A DNA stretch of 64,000 nt from an uncultured Bacteroidales bacterium (GCA_900539915.1 UQDU01000003.1:1-64000); one strand, 5' to 3'; counted from the first letter of the stretch, positions 27,161-38,358 are shown. A program made the numbers and translations. The notes: generated by a model from the letters alone, not told the origin.

Positions 27161-29083
27161 TCACTCAAACAGCGCGGCGACCTGCTCTCCTGATATAAGA
27201 GTCATCACGGTCAGGCCGTCAGGGGTCATAGCCGGAGATTTGAGCTTGAATAATTCACTCAGAAGGTGTTCTATCTCCTTCTGAGTCATTTTATGTCCGG
27301 CCCTTACCGCAGCAGCTCTTGCCATTCCCATGGTAATCATGCTGTCAACGTCCGCTTCAACATCTCCTCCGCTCTCAGCGGCATTATCAAGAATCTTTCT
27401 TATGGAATCAACCGCGTTGACATTTGCAAGCATTGACGGGACAGCGTTGATGCTCCATGTATTGTCACCTAAATAAGCCAAGGCATACCCCAACTCCGAC
27501 AGTTTGTCGATGATGGAATCCAACATCTGTGTTTCAGACGCAGAAAGCTCTATCGTTTCCGGGAACAGCAGTGTCTGGCCCGAAATGCCTTTACGGTCTA
27601 TCTCGGAGATGTACTTATTATACAGCACATTGAGGTGTGCCCTATGCTGATCGACAACCAGAATACCCTCATGCGACGGAGTGATTATAAACCTGTTACG
27701 CACCTGAAAAGCACCGGGTATAGAAGTCTCGACCTCCATGTCAAGCATGTCACCACCTGTGCCCATATCTTTGTTGATGGCACTGGCTGTCACATTAGGC
27801 ATTGTCAAATCCTCGTCAGGAACAGAAGGATTATTGACGTTGAAGCTCTCATATAATTTCTCCCAGTCATTGAGCACCTTACTCCTTCCTCCATGAGAAG
27901 GCATTGTGATGCCTGACGGGACAGAGGCATTACGCGGCGTGCCGCTTGACACAGGCGGTCTGTAGCCGTCGTCGACTTCGGCAAACGGATTATATGACGG
28001 ATCAAAATCTACATCATGGTTGGCATCCGAGTCAGGGGTAAACGCAGGGATGTCAGGCACATCGGTAGACTCGAAATCTATGGCCGGTACCGCGTTGAAC
28101 CGTCCGAGCGACTCCCTGATAGCCGCAATGATTATCTGCCGGATGGCAAACTCATTGACAAACTTAATTTCCTTCTTTGTCGGATGTATATTTACATCTA
28201 TAGTGTCCGGCTCAACCTCGAAATCCAGAAAGAAATTAGGCTTGGCATCGTGTGCTATCAGATTCTCATAGCATGTCTGTATGGCTTTCTGAAACAACGG
28301 ATGCCGCATATTGCGGCCATTGACTGTCAGAAATTGCAAAGCTCCCTTTTTACGCGCATATTCAGGCATGCAAATGAAGCCCGACAGTTTTACCAGCGGA
28401 GTCTCGGTGCTGACAGGGATGAGCTGCGTAGCCATCGACTTTCCGAATAAATCTATGATACGCTGCTTTATGGTAGTTGCTGCAAGCCTGTGCACGGTCA
28501 CATCGTTGTGGATAAGGGTCAGCTCTACTCCGGGATTAACCAAAGCAAGGCGCTCAAACTCCTTGACGATATTGCCAAACTCCACCGAATCCTTCTTCAG
28601 AAACTTGCGACGGCCCGGGACATTGAAAAACAGATTCTTGACAGCAAGATTCGTGCCTTTAGGACAGGCAATAGGCTCGGTAGCTACAACCTTTGCTCCC
28701 GAAATTTCTATACGTGACCCGATTTCATCACACTCCCTTCGGGTCCTCATATCCACCTGGGCTACAGCTGCGATGGAGGCAAGAGCTTCTCCACGGAATC
28801 CCATGGTATGTAATGTAAACAGATCATCGGCCTTGGCAATCTTCGATGTAGCATGGCGTTCAAAAGCCATACGTGCATCAGTCTCACTCATGCCGATGCC
28901 GTCATCAATGACCTGAATCAGAGTACGGCCGGCGTCCTTGATATAAATGGTGATATGCTTTGCTCCGGCATCCACCGAGTTCTCCACCAGCTCCTTTATG
29001 GCTGATGAAGGCTGCTGCACTACTTCGCCGGCGGCAATCTGGTTGGCTACAGAGTCAGGCAATAAATGGATTATATCACTCAC
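27161..29083 (-). CDS. mutL: DNA mismatch repair protein MutL
   Basis: GHKL ATPase that couples mismatch recognition by MutS to strand removal. The 640-aa protein has intact ATPase motifs (ENSVDAGA, DDGIGM, GFRGEAL), a long acidic linker (about 345-435) and the C-terminal dimerisation domain. The C-terminal endonuclease motif is degenerate: DQHRAHLNVLY where endonuclease MutL has DQHA-x2-E-x4-E, and the CPHGRP-type zinc motif is replaced by AMTPDGL. The start is GTG and overlaps the stop of the upstream OstA-like gene by 4 bp (GTGA), suggesting translational coupling. Confidence 0.96.
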   Translation of the reverse strand: MSDIIHLLPDSVANQIAAGEVVQQPSSAIKELVENSVDAGAKHITIYIKDAGRTLIQVIDDGIGMSETDARMAFERHATSKIAKADDLFTLHTMGFRGEALASIAAVAQVDMRTRRECDEIGSRIEISGAKVVATEPIACPKGTNLAVKNLFFNVPGRRKFLKKDSVEFGNIVKEFERLALVNPGVELTLIHNDVTVHRLAATTIKQRIIDLFGKSMATQLIPVSTETPLVKLSGFICMPEYARKKGALQFLTVNGRNMRHPLFQKAIQTCYENLIAHDAKPNFFLDFEVEPDTIDVNIHPTKKEIKFVNEFAIRQIIIAAIRESLGRFNAVPAIDFESTDVPDIPAFTPDSDANHDVDFDPSYNPFAEVDDGYRPPVSSGTPRNASVPSGITMPSHGGRSKVLNDWEKLYESFNVNNPSVPDEDLTMPNVTASAINKDMGTGGDMLDMEVETSIPGAFQVRNRFIITPSHEGILVVDQHRAHLNVLYNKYISEIDRKGISGQTLLFPETIELSASETQMLDSIIDKLSELGYALAYLGDNTWSINAVPSMLANVNAVDSIRKILDNAAESGGDVEADVDSMITMGMARAAAVRAGHKMTQKEIEHLLSELFKLKSPAMTPDGLTVMTLISGEQVAALFE

Positions 29084-31071
29084 TGTTCGTTTTCCTCCTC
29101 TAACTTAGTAGGCGTGGCGAGAGACTTCTCTTCTACGGCATTATCGTCAGCAGGGGACTCTCTCTCGGTCTTATTCATAGGTTGTATCTGCTCGATATGG
29201 TCAGGAGCAGTTGACATCTCAGGAAGCACCTCCGATGCGATTGAATCAGAGCCGGAGTTGACAGAATCGCCTGCGACGCTGTCGGCAGACTGCGCCGTTC
29301 TGGATTTGAGCAACGCTCTCCATGGAGCTTCCTTAGAGAGAGCGGCAGCATTAGCGGTGGGCACCGGCTTCAGGAGTCCTTCTTTATCCTCTACCGTCAG
29401 GAAAACAGATTGCGGCGATGTAGGCTTAAAACGCTCCAGCCACTTGAATTTAGGCAAAAAATAGGAATTCTTGGCGGCAAGATACAGCGGTGTTATTGTC
29501 CCGGTGGTTTCGGGCCACATCCTGACCGTATCCACCTGGCCATTCTTAAAATACGCATCCATGAAACTGGTTTCGGTAAATGCGTATTTATTATATACCG
29601 AATCCTTCTCCATCGGGAACATAATGGTCTGCACGCTGCCCTCTACATACAGCCGGCGTAACGTAGAGTCAGCCATCCATGCGGTCATCTTGTCACCTGA
29701 AAGCTGATTGAAGCAGTCCTCACCGATAAACTCAGCCATCATACCGAAATCAGGCAGATGGGCACGGTCAGCGGTGGAATCGTTGAGGTGCACCTCTATC
29801 AGATTGCCGAAAATCTGACGTTCGCCGCTCCAGATCACAGGATTATAATACATACGCATGGTTGAATCCACATCCGCCATGCTCAGTGAATCGCATATAC
29901 CCTGAAAATCTGACCTGTAGAAGCGTACATTGTGGAACGCATTGGTCAGACGCACACTGTCGGGCAAAACGAGATAGGCATTTATGGTATCTCCGTGGAG
30001 ATAAAGGGTATCCTTTCCATTCTTGTATTCCTTGGCCAAAGCCCGACCTGTGACAAAAGCGCTGTCGCGAAGTTCATCGTAATAGCCGTAATCACCCAGC
30101 AGACTGCTCTTGCGTGCCGAGTCCGTCAGGATAACGTTTCCGAAACCTTCGCCGAAACCTTTGGCACGGTCATAAAACAGGGTATCACCCGTTAGTGTGT
30201 TGCCCTTGTTGGAGTACACAGTGGAACGGTGGTACAAGTCCCCTACTCCGCTGTTAGTGTTGTAATAGCCCGATGACGTGTTGATGCGGCCATCACGGTT
30301 AATGATGCGTGTCGGAGCCGAAATGGTCGCGATATGCGTATTGGTGTTGTAATGCAGTATATCGGTGTACATAAACAATGTATCACCCTGGCGCAGACTC
30401 TTAAGTTCCACGTCATCATAGAAATCGGCATCCTTGGTGTCGGGATAATACTCCCCTCTCATTGATTCAAGCCGGTTTTGCTTATCGGTCAGCACGCCTC
30501 CGACATCATAGAAACCATAGTTCTGTCCGAGGTCATAATAGAATATGTCCGTCACGAGCTTCACATCGCGGTTAATCAGCCGCACAGGCCGTCCGGCAGA
30601 GCCATAGAGAGTGGCAAACTCCTCCGGCCCGTTATAGTTAAGCTCGTCACCGTAGACAAACAGTGTATCGCCCTGCTCCATCCTGACATTTGAGAAAGCA
30701 TCAAGCGAATTGGTCTTGTCGTAAAAATAAGCACTGTCACAGTACATGAACATGTTATCTTTGCGAAACACCACATTGCCTTTGAGTATCTGATATTCGC
30801 CGCCGCTCACCTGCTGATCCATGTTAAGCACATCGGCATGCTCAAGAAACACCTTGCCGGGCTGATGACGGTCAGCCGAAGGAATCGTAGGTCGGATGGG
30901 CTGCTGTGCCGTCGCATTTTGACTCCGCTTGGTTAGCGCATCTTTTGTCTGCTGCGGTTTGGTATTGACAGCAAGCGAAGGGAGGCATAAAGCAAGTATT
31001 GCCGCAACGATTCCCCAGGAAGCGTTGCGGCCACTATGATTGTCAGTATTGCGGTTATGCCTTTGATACAT
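29080..31071 (-). CDS. OstA-like (LptA-type) envelope protein
   Basis: A 663-aa secreted protein with an N-terminal signal segment (about 18-36) followed by repeated beta-strand units with motifs such as QGDTLFVYGDEL and NTLTGDTLFYDRAKG, typical of the OstA/LptA-like family of Bacteroidota. The family acts in LPS transport across the periplasm. The C-terminal part (about 590-663) is acidic and Ser-rich, probably disordered. It lies 26 bp after the SurA-like gene and overlaps mutL by 4 bp; being next to two periplasmic chaperones fits outer-membrane biogenesis. Confidence 0.87.
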   Translation of the reverse strand: MYQRHNRNTDNHSGRNASWGIVAAILALCLPSLAVNTKPQQTKDALTKRSQNATAQQPIRPTIPSADRHQPGKVFLEHADVLNMDQQVSGGEYQILKGNVVFRKDNMFMYCDSAYFYDKTNSLDAFSNVRMEQGDTLFVYGDELNYNGPEEFATLYGSAGRPVRLINRDVKLVTDIFYYDLGQNYGFYDVGGVLTDKQNRLESMRGEYYPDTKDADFYDDVELKSLRQGDTLFMYTDILHYNTNTHIATISAPTRIINRDGRINTSSGYYNTNSGVGDLYHRSTVYSNKGNTLTGDTLFYDRAKGFGEGFGNVILTDSARKSSLLGDYGYYDELRDSAFVTGRALAKEYKNGKDTLYLHGDTINAYLVLPDSVRLTNAFHNVRFYRSDFQGICDSLSMADVDSTMRMYYNPVIWSGERQIFGNLIEVHLNDSTADRAHLPDFGMMAEFIGEDCFNQLSGDKMTAWMADSTLRRLYVEGSVQTIMFPMEKDSVYNKYAFTETSFMDAYFKNGQVDTVRMWPETTGTITPLYLAAKNSYFLPKFKWLERFKPTSPQSVFLTVEDKEGLLKPVPTANAAALSKEAPWRALLKSRTAQSADSVAGDSVNSGSDSIASEVLPEMSTAPDHIEQIQPMNKTERESPADDNAVEEKSLATPTKLEEENEQ

Positions 31072-31097
31072 ATTTTCTATGCTATATTGGAGGCGAG

Positions 31098-32489
31098 TTA
31101 ATATGTTGTGCTCTGCTGGGTGTTTTTCAGCCAGCCTTTATGCTCAAATTCGCAGTCACGCCAGCCATCTTCAATCCTTATGTATGTCGAGGCTATTTTC
31201 TTATCCAGCCAGTCCTTGAGAATCTTGGTCTTTTGGGCACCCTCATACATGGATTTGATTGTCTGGAAGTCATCGGCGATATTGGCTTTATGACCCGGGA
31301 TACGTGCTGTCAGCTTTACCATGGCTATGATATCGCTGTTTTTGCGTGGATCCTTCATTATAAACGGTTCGGACACATCACCCGGCTGCATCGCCGCAAC
31401 TTTACGGGATACTTCCTGAGGCAACTGCTTCATCTCAAAACGAGCATTGCCGGTCTCCTCGTTGACCATGACGCCGTTGTTGTTTCGGGTGTCCTTGTCG
31501 GCTGAGATATATCGCGCAGCTTCCTCAAAGGTGAATTTCTTGTTGTCGACCATGTCTGCACGTATGCTGTCCATACGCCCCAGAGCATCAGTGAGCGACT
31601 GTTCGGACACCTTCGGACGAAGCAAGATGTGGCGTGTGTTGACACGGTCACCTCGGCGGTCAATCAGCTGTATGATATGGTAGCCATATTGTGACTCGAC
31701 TATCTTCGACACACGTTTAGGGTCGCTTAGATTGAAAGCCACAGCAGCATATGCAGGGTCAAGATTGGCACGGCCGAGATAGCCGACTTCTCCGCCTCTC
31801 ACCGCACTGCCCTGATCCTCGCTATAAAGGATGGCAAGCGTCGAGAATTCCTTCTCGCCCCTGTTGGCCTGGTCGGCATACTCACGCAGACGGGCCTTGA
31901 CATCCTCTATTTCCTCACGTGGAATCACGGGATTAATGGTTATTATCTGCACCTCGACCTGTGTGGGCACATAAGGTATGCTGTCTTCGGGAAGTTCATC
32001 AAAATATTTGCGCACATCACTCGGAGTCACCTTCAGGTCGCTGGTCAGATTATCCTGGACCTGACGTATGCGTGACGAGTTACGCATGTTTTCAATCAAC
32101 TCCGCGCGTATATCCGGCAGACTCTTGCGGAAATACTGCTCCACCTTCTCGCGGGTACCGAGATTGGCCGTGAAGTAATTGATACGTGATTCTACCTGAC
32201 TTGCCACCAGTGACTCCTGGATTTCTATGGTATCGAGGTCAGCCTGATGCAGATACAGCTTTTCTACTGCGATTCTTTCGGGGATGAAGCAATACGGATT
32301 GCCGTCGATAGTGGTATTCTCATACTTATACTGATCATAGGCCTCCTCTATCTGTGACCTCCATATAGGTTCGTCACCGACCACCCATGCCACTTCTTCC
32401 ACGATATTGTTGTCACGGGCATATGCGACGATACCGACCATGGCAATCACGGCCGGCATTATCGCGAGTTTTTCAAGATTATATTTCAC
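31098..32489 (-). CDS. SurA-like periplasmic peptidyl-prolyl isomerase
   Basis: A 463-aa exported chaperone, probably for outer-membrane proteins. It has an N-terminal signal segment (about 8-24), a SurA-type N-domain and two parvulin domains, the first around YLGRANLDPAYAAVAF...GYHIIQLIDRRG and the second starting at NTRHILLRPKV. The start is GTG at 32489; the next in-frame ATG would cut into the signal peptide. It follows the larger isomerase gene by 14 bp. Confidence 0.88.
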   Translation of the reverse strand: MKYNLEKLAIMPAVIAMVGIVAYARDNNIVEEVAWVVGDEPIWRSQIEEAYDQYKYENTTIDGNPYCFIPERIAVEKLYLHQADLDTIEIQESLVASQVESRINYFTANLGTREKVEQYFRKSLPDIRAELIENMRNSSRIRQVQDNLTSDLKVTPSDVRKYFDELPEDSIPYVPTQVEVQIITINPVIPREEIEDVKARLREYADQANRGEKEFSTLAILYSEDQGSAVRGGEVGYLGRANLDPAYAAVAFNLSDPKRVSKIVESQYGYHIIQLIDRRGDRVNTRHILLRPKVSEQSLTDALGRMDSIRADMVDNKKFTFEEAARYISADKDTRNNNGVMVNEETGNARFEMKQLPQEVSRKVAAMQPGDVSEPFIMKDPRKNSDIIAMVKLTARIPGHKANIADDFQTIKSMYEGAQKTKILKDWLDKKIASTYIRIEDGWRDCEFEHKGWLKNTQQSTTY

Positions 32490-32503
32490 GTGATGAAAAA
32501 CTA

Positions 32504-34456
32504 TTAATCATTTTTTATCTTTTCAAAAATCTTGGTGTTGACCACCACAGGATACTGGTCGCGAAGCTGCTTGATCCATTCCTGCTCAAGTACCTGCTGA
32601 TAGTCAGTGCTGACAAGTCCCTTGACATCCTGAGCCGACTGGGGTTGCGACAGTATGGTGCCTTCATAGCTGAAATAGTCAGTCCAGCGGCTCTTTGACA
32701 GGTCGGGACGCTCGCCTCCGAAAGCCACATTATCCACTATCTTGTTATCACCCTCGGCAGCCAGGACACGTTCGGCTTTGGCTCTACGGTCATATTTCTG
32801 CTTGATAAGAGCAGGGACATTAGAAGCCGGGCCATTATATGTGCTCAGGAATTCCTTTACCTCGGCCGTGATTGACGGGCCGTTAGTGAATATGATGGTT
32901 CCCTTGTAATGAGGCTTGTCCCATTTGTATTCGTCCTTGTGTTCCTGGAAATATTTATCAAGTCCGGCAGTGTCATTCAGAGCCTTATCCCAGACATTGC
33001 GGTTGCTTACTTCAAAAAGCAGTATGCCGTCACGATACTCGTTGAGGATATTCCTATAGTCCTCATACTTTTCAGGCAGCTCTTCAATCATCATGTCTGT
33101 GGCCTTGTTGTCGAGAGCTGACTTCACACGCTCTTTAAAAAGCGACATCCATTTATAGACAGGCATATTGCTGCCAGGTGCCAGACCGGCGGCAACCTCC
33201 GAAGCATAGATATGCTGCTTGCCTATCTTCGCTACAGGGATTTTTACCATGTCGGCGACACGTGCATATGCCACGCTATCCATCACGGAATCCTTACTTA
33301 AAGCCTGGGCTACCTTTTTGATGCCTTTCTCATCTATCGAAGCCTTTTTGGACTTGAGATAAGACGAGAGCTTGGCGTTTTTGGCCATATCGCGGCGGTC
33401 ATCACGCCACATGTTGCGGAGGATGGCTTCACGTTCGTCGTCAAGCGACGGGATACCGCGATGTCCGTGACGCATGATGATATGATAGCCAAACTGGGTA
33501 GCAAACGGAGCTGAGATTTCGCCGTCCTTGAGGGCAAAAGCCACAGCCTCAAATTCAGGCACCATCTCTCCTGCTCCGAACCATGAGAGCTGTCCGCCAT
33601 TCTGACGGCTTCCCGGATCCTCGCTTTCCATCTTGGCAACTTCAGCGAACTTCGCAGCATCACCACCTTTTATAAGCGCATAAATTGAGTCTATCTGCGC
33701 TTTCTTGTTGGCCTGAGCCACGCTGTCAAGACCGGCAGTCAGCTTGAGGATATGGCTTGCATTGACCTTGCCCGGATCGGGTTTAAAGCCGTGGACCTTG
33801 ATAATGTGGAAACCGAAAGGTGTCTCCATCACCTGCGAGATTTCACCCACAGGAGTGGCATATGCCACATTTTCAAAAGTATAAGGGTATGTATTGGCCT
33901 TCATCCACCCCATATGTCCCTTATTACGCTTGACCTGCGGATCAATCGAATATTTAAGGGCCATATCTTCCAGAGTCTCCTGACCTGACACGATGAGAGT
34001 GCGGATGCTGTCAAGCATGTGCTTGACACTGTCATTCTGTGACGGGGTCATACCTTTGCGGAGCATCACATGACTGACATCGACCAGCCGGTCCATGTGG
34101 CTGTAGATGTCATTGATGAGAGAGTTCTCCACATCCATGTCCTTGAGATAGGGTTTGGCAAGCTCCATGCGGTGCTGCTCCAACTCGTCTTTAAACGCCT
34201 TGGTAGTGTCTATACCATGAGCCTCGGCATCGGCCACCTTGAGTTTGTAATTGAGAAACATATCAAGATACTCCTCAGGAGACTGACGTTCTATCTGCTG
34301 GTTGTTGTTTTTGTTGTAGAGATACTCAAATTCGCTGACAGGGATATTCTTACCGTTGACAGTCAGCAGCGTTGCGTCGGGAGCGACTTTTTGTTTAGCT
34401 GAAACAGCGATAGCAATAACCGCTATCGCTGCAACAGGAAGGATATATTTTTTCAT
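32504..34456 (-). CDS. Large periplasmic peptidyl-prolyl isomerase, parvulin type
   Basis: A 650-aa exported protein with an N-terminal hydrophobic segment (about 4-20). Two parvulin-like modules are visible: VSHVMLRKGM followed by MGWMKANTYPYTFENVAYA and GFHIIKVHG, then ASHILKL followed by LSWFGAGEMVPEFEAVAFA and GYHIIMRHG. The C-terminal half (about 360-650) is Lys-rich and resembles no domain I know. It is probably a chaperone for outer-membrane proteins, working beside the SurA-like protein encoded next to it. Confidence 0.87.
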   Translation of the reverse strand: MKKYILPVAAIAVIAIAVSAKQKVAPDATLLTVNGKNIPVSEFEYLYNKNNNQQIERQSPEEYLDMFLNYKLKVADAEAHGIDTTKAFKDELEQHRMELAKPYLKDMDVENSLINDIYSHMDRLVDVSHVMLRKGMTPSQNDSVKHMLDSIRTLIVSGQETLEDMALKYSIDPQVKRNKGHMGWMKANTYPYTFENVAYATPVGEISQVMETPFGFHIIKVHGFKPDPGKVNASHILKLTAGLDSVAQANKKAQIDSIYALIKGGDAAKFAEVAKMESEDPGSRQNGGQLSWFGAGEMVPEFEAVAFALKDGEISAPFATQFGYHIIMRHGHRGIPSLDDEREAILRNMWRDDRRDMAKNAKLSSYLKSKKASIDEKGIKKVAQALSKDSVMDSVAYARVADMVKIPVAKIGKQHIYASEVAAGLAPGSNMPVYKWMSLFKERVKSALDNKATDMMIEELPEKYEDYRNILNEYRDGILLFEVSNRNVWDKALNDTAGLDKYFQEHKDEYKWDKPHYKGTIIFTNGPSITAEVKEFLSTYNGPASNVPALIKQKYDRRAKAERVLAAEGDNKIVDNVAFGGERPDLSKSRWTDYFSYEGTILSQPQSAQDVKGLVSTDYQQVLEQEWIKQLRDQYPVVVNTKIFEKIKND

Positions 34457-34502
34457 TTAGGGAAAATGACGAAGTGTCTCATGGCATGGTCAGACCATGA
34501 TA

Positions 34503-35999
<1,497 letters not shown>

Positions 36000-36032
36000 T
36001 TATCAGTACTTGGGTATGTTTTTTATTGCATG

Positions 36033-36040
36033 CAAAGATA
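36033..36040 (-). promoter_or_regulatory. guaB -7 element
   Basis: TATCTTTG on the minus strand, an exact TAnnTTTG match, 51 bp upstream of the guaB ATG. No TTG sits at the expected distance. Confidence 0.55.
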
Positions 36041-36090
36041 CTCATTTTTCGCCAAAAAATTCCGACTGTTAACTATTATTTAGAGGGTGT

Positions 36091-36121
36091 TTGGTAAACT
36101 GCCAAAAAAAACGTAATTTTG
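36091..36121 (+). promoter_or_regulatory. tRNA-Arg promoter
   Basis: TTG (36091-36093), 20-bp spacer, TAATTTTG (36114-36121), about 36 bp upstream of the mature tRNA. Confidence 0.85.
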
Positions 36122-36157
36122 CGCCCACAATCAGGCCATTTCACGGTCTTGACTGAT

Positions 36158-36229
36158 GTCTCCGTAGTTCAATGGATAGAATATTGGATTCCGGTTCCAA
36201 CGATTGGGGTTCGACTCCCCACGGGGATA
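36158..36229 (+). tRNA. tRNA-Arg (anticodon CCG)
   Basis: A 72-nt cloverleaf: acceptor arm GTCTCCG with CGGGGAT (two G-U pairs), D arm, anticodon stem TTGGA/TCCAA around the loop TTCCGGT with anticodon CCG at 36191-36193, and T arm TGGGG/CCCCA with loop TTCGACT. Reads CGG codons. CCA is not encoded. Confidence 0.95.
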
Positions 36230-36232
36230 CTA

Positions 36233-36268
36233 AAAGCCTCCGCAGCCATATCGGCCGGCGGAGGCTTT
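36233..36268. terminator. Bidirectional terminator between tRNA-Arg and the Nudix gene
   Basis: Perfect 11-bp stem AAAGCCTCCGC/GCGGAGGCTTT with a 14-nt loop, A/T-rich on both sides. It serves the tRNA on the plus strand and the convergent Nudix gene on the minus strand. Confidence 0.85.
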
Positions 36269-36294
36269 AATATTATCTATGTTATCTATTGAGA

Positions 36295-36831
36295 TTATCT
36301 GCGTGTAGCGAAATACTTCCACAGCGGTGCTGCCATCAGTGCCTGTTTGATGTTGTCATTGTCAAGCAACGAGCGCACCTCGGACTCTGACATGAGCCTG
36401 ACGCCGACATCCTCGGTCTCGTCCAGATGCTGACTGCCGAGCAGCTCGACACCTGTTGCCAGATATGAGTATGTAAGGTTGTTCATATTGCCGGGATTGG
36501 GTCCCAGCACGGTCAGAAGCGACCATGTACCACCACCAAAACCGGTCTCCTCAGCCAGCTCGCGCTTGGCTGCCTCCAGCGGCGGTTCGTCTTTCTCCAC
36601 CACACCGGCCACAAGTTCCGTAAAGACCTCGCCTAATCCGTGACGATACTGTTCCACCATGACAAACCGCCCATCCTTGGTAATCGCTATGACATTGATC
36701 CATGACGGGTATTCAAGCACATAGTATTCATCTATCACTGCGTTGTTGGGCAATTGCAGACAGTCCTTACGCACTGTCAGCCATGGCCGTTTAAACAGAT
36801 ATTCCGATGAAAGCACCTTCCACTTCTTCAT
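36295..36831 (-). CDS. Nudix hydrolase, ADP-ribose pyrophosphatase-like
   Basis: A 178-aa hydrolase of nucleoside diphosphates linked to another moiety. The Nudix box is complete, G-x5-E-x7-RELAEE-x-G (GVVEKDEPPLEAAKRELAEE and the following TG), providing the metal ligands. The upstream EYPSWINVIAITKDGRFVMVEQYRHG segment resembles ADP-ribose pyrophosphatases; the actual substrate is not settled by sequence. It has its own -7 element (36851-36858). Confidence 0.9.
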   Translation of the reverse strand: MKKWKVLSSEYLFKRPWLTVRKDCLQLPNNAVIDEYYVLEYPSWINVIAITKDGRFVMVEQYRHGLGEVFTELVAGVVEKDEPPLEAAKRELAEETGFGGGTWSLLTVLGPNPGNMNNLTYSYLATGVELLGSQHLDETEDVGVRLMSESEVRSLLDNDNIKQALMAAPLWKYFATRR

Positions 36832-36850
36832 ATTCGTGATATATTATATG

Positions 36851-36858
36851 CAAATATA
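36851..36858 (-). promoter_or_regulatory. Nudix gene -7 element
   Basis: TATATTTG on the minus strand, an exact TAnnTTTG match, 19 bp upstream of the ATG; no clear -33 element. Confidence 0.5.
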
Positions 36859-36871
36859 CGCAGTATTTATT

Positions 36872-36901
36872 TTGTGTGGATTGAATAAAGATGTAAATTT
36901 G
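36872..36901 (+). promoter_or_regulatory. dedA promoter
   Basis: TTG (36872-36874), 19-bp spacer, TAAATTTG (36894-36901), about 85 bp upstream of the dedA ATG. Confidence 0.75.
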
Positions 36902-36985
36902 CAGATAAAGTATATTCCATATGGAGTGTGCATTTGTAAACATCTAACAATTCTTTATAAATCACCAAATTATTAGACAACACTG

Positions 36986-37702
36986 ATGATCCTGGATGTT
37001 ATAACCTGTTCGATTTTTGATGCTTCGGCCATCTTCCAGTGGGTAGTTGAAAATGCGTCCTACCTGCTTGTGTTCCTGCTCATGGCTGTAGAAAGCTCGT
37101 TTATACCCTTCCCCAGCGAAGTGGTCGTACCTCCGGCCGCATTTCTTGCAGCCCAGTCAGTGCGCCAGCTCCAGTACCACGGCACCACCATACAGGTCGC
37201 CGACATGAACGTATATATTATAGTGCTCGTAGCCACAGCCGGTGCCATAGTCGGTGCGTTGGTCAATTATGGCTTGTCAATATGGATCGGTCGTCCGCTT
37301 GTTTATCGGTTCGCTGATTCACGTGCAGGTCATGCATGTCTGATAAACAAGGAGAAAGTCATCAAGGCCGAGGCATATTTTGACAAACACGGTGCCATCT
37401 CCACTTTCGTAGGACGTCTTGTCCCTGCGGTGCGCCAGCTTATAAGCATCCCTGCCGGCATCGCAAGGATGAATCTATGGAAATTCGTCCTTTACACAGG
37501 CCTTGGTGCTATGGTATGGAACGCTGTTCTCGCCGGTCTTGGCTACTGGTTAGGTCTGCATGTCAATATTGACGGTTTGTTTACGCAAGTGGAGAAATAT
37601 AACGATTACCTGACTTACGTAGGTCTGGGTATCGGTGTCATCTGCATAGGTATAATCCTATTCAATGCATTCAAGCCCAAAGCTAAAAACGAAGAAATCT
37701 AA
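36986..37702 (+). CDS. DedA-family membrane protein
   Basis: A 238-aa inner-membrane protein of the DedA/VTT family, whose members flip phospholipids or undecaprenyl phosphate. It has the characteristic acidic residue region ESSFIPFPSEVVVPPAAFLA near the N-terminus, the F-x-GR-x-VP-x-VR motif (FVGRLVPAVRQLISIPAG) and about five hydrophobic segments. rpe follows after 8 bp, so the two are probably co-transcribed. Confidence 0.92.
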   Translation: MILDVITCSIFDASAIFQWVVENASYLLVFLLMAVESSFIPFPSEVVVPPAAFLAAQSVRQLQYHGTTIQVADMNVYIIVLVATAGAIVGALVNYGLSIWIGRPLVYRFADSRAGHACLINKEKVIKAEAYFDKHGAISTFVGRLVPAVRQLISIPAGIARMNLWKFVLYTGLGAMVWNAVLAGLGYWLGLHVNIDGLFTQVEKYNDYLTYVGLGIGVICIGIILFNAFKPKAKNEEI

Positions 37703-37710
37703 TCTCGCAT

Positions 37711-38358
37711 ATGGTCAAGATAGCCCCCTCACTGCTTTCGGCTGACTTCGCCAATCTCGGCAGAGACGTCGAGATGCTCAATAACAGCGACACAGCCTAC
37801 ATGCACCTCGATGTCATGGACGGTGTGTTTGTGCCTAACATCAGTTTCGGATTTCCTGTGATGAAATCCATCGCCAAGTATGCTAAAAAGCCGCTTGACG
37901 TGCATCTGATGATTGTTAATCCTCAGAACTATATATCACAGGTGCGTGATCTCGGCGCGGAATTTATGAACGTCCATGTCGAAGCATGCACCCACCTCCA
38001 TCGCACAGTCCAGGCCATCCGTGATGCCGGGATGCGCCCTGCGGTTACACTCAATCCGGCCACGCCCGTGGTCATGCTTGAGGACATCATCAACGACGTT
38101 GATATGGTGCTTCTTATGTCGGTAAATCCAGGATTTGGCGGACAGAAGTTCATAGAGAATACCATCAACAAGCTCCACAGGCTCGTGGAGCTTCGTAAGA
38201 AATCCGGCTCCGATGCACTCATAGAGATAGACGGAGGTGTCAATCTGGAGACCGGCCGACGCCTGGTGGATGCAGGTGCAGATGTATTGGTAGCCGGCAG
38301 TTTTGTGTTTAATTCGCCCGACCCGGTGAAGACAATCAGCCAGCTGACACATCTGTAA
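37711..38358 (+). CDS. rpe: Ribulose-phosphate 3-epimerase
   Basis: Interconverts ribulose 5-phosphate and xylulose 5-phosphate in the pentose phosphate pathway. The 215-aa TIM barrel has the metal and substrate motifs SLLSADFANLG, HLDVMDGVFVPN, VHLMI, MSVNPGFGGQKF and EIDGGV. It lies 8 bp after dedA and 89 bp before ftsK. Confidence 0.98.
   Translation: MVKIAPSLLSADFANLGRDVEMLNNSDTAYMHLDVMDGVFVPNISFGFPVMKSIAKYAKKPLDVHLMIVNPQNYISQVRDLGAEFMNVHVEACTHLHRTVQAIRDAGMRPAVTLNPATPVVMLEDIINDVDMVLLMSVNPGFGGQKFIENTINKLHRLVELRKKSGSDALIEIDGGVNLETGRRLVDAGADVLVAGSFVFNSPDPVKTISQLTHL

Noticed and set aside
36158..36229. tRNA-Arg as an attachment site of an integrated element
   Set aside because: No integrase, direct repeat of the tRNA 3' end or foreign gene block lies next to it.
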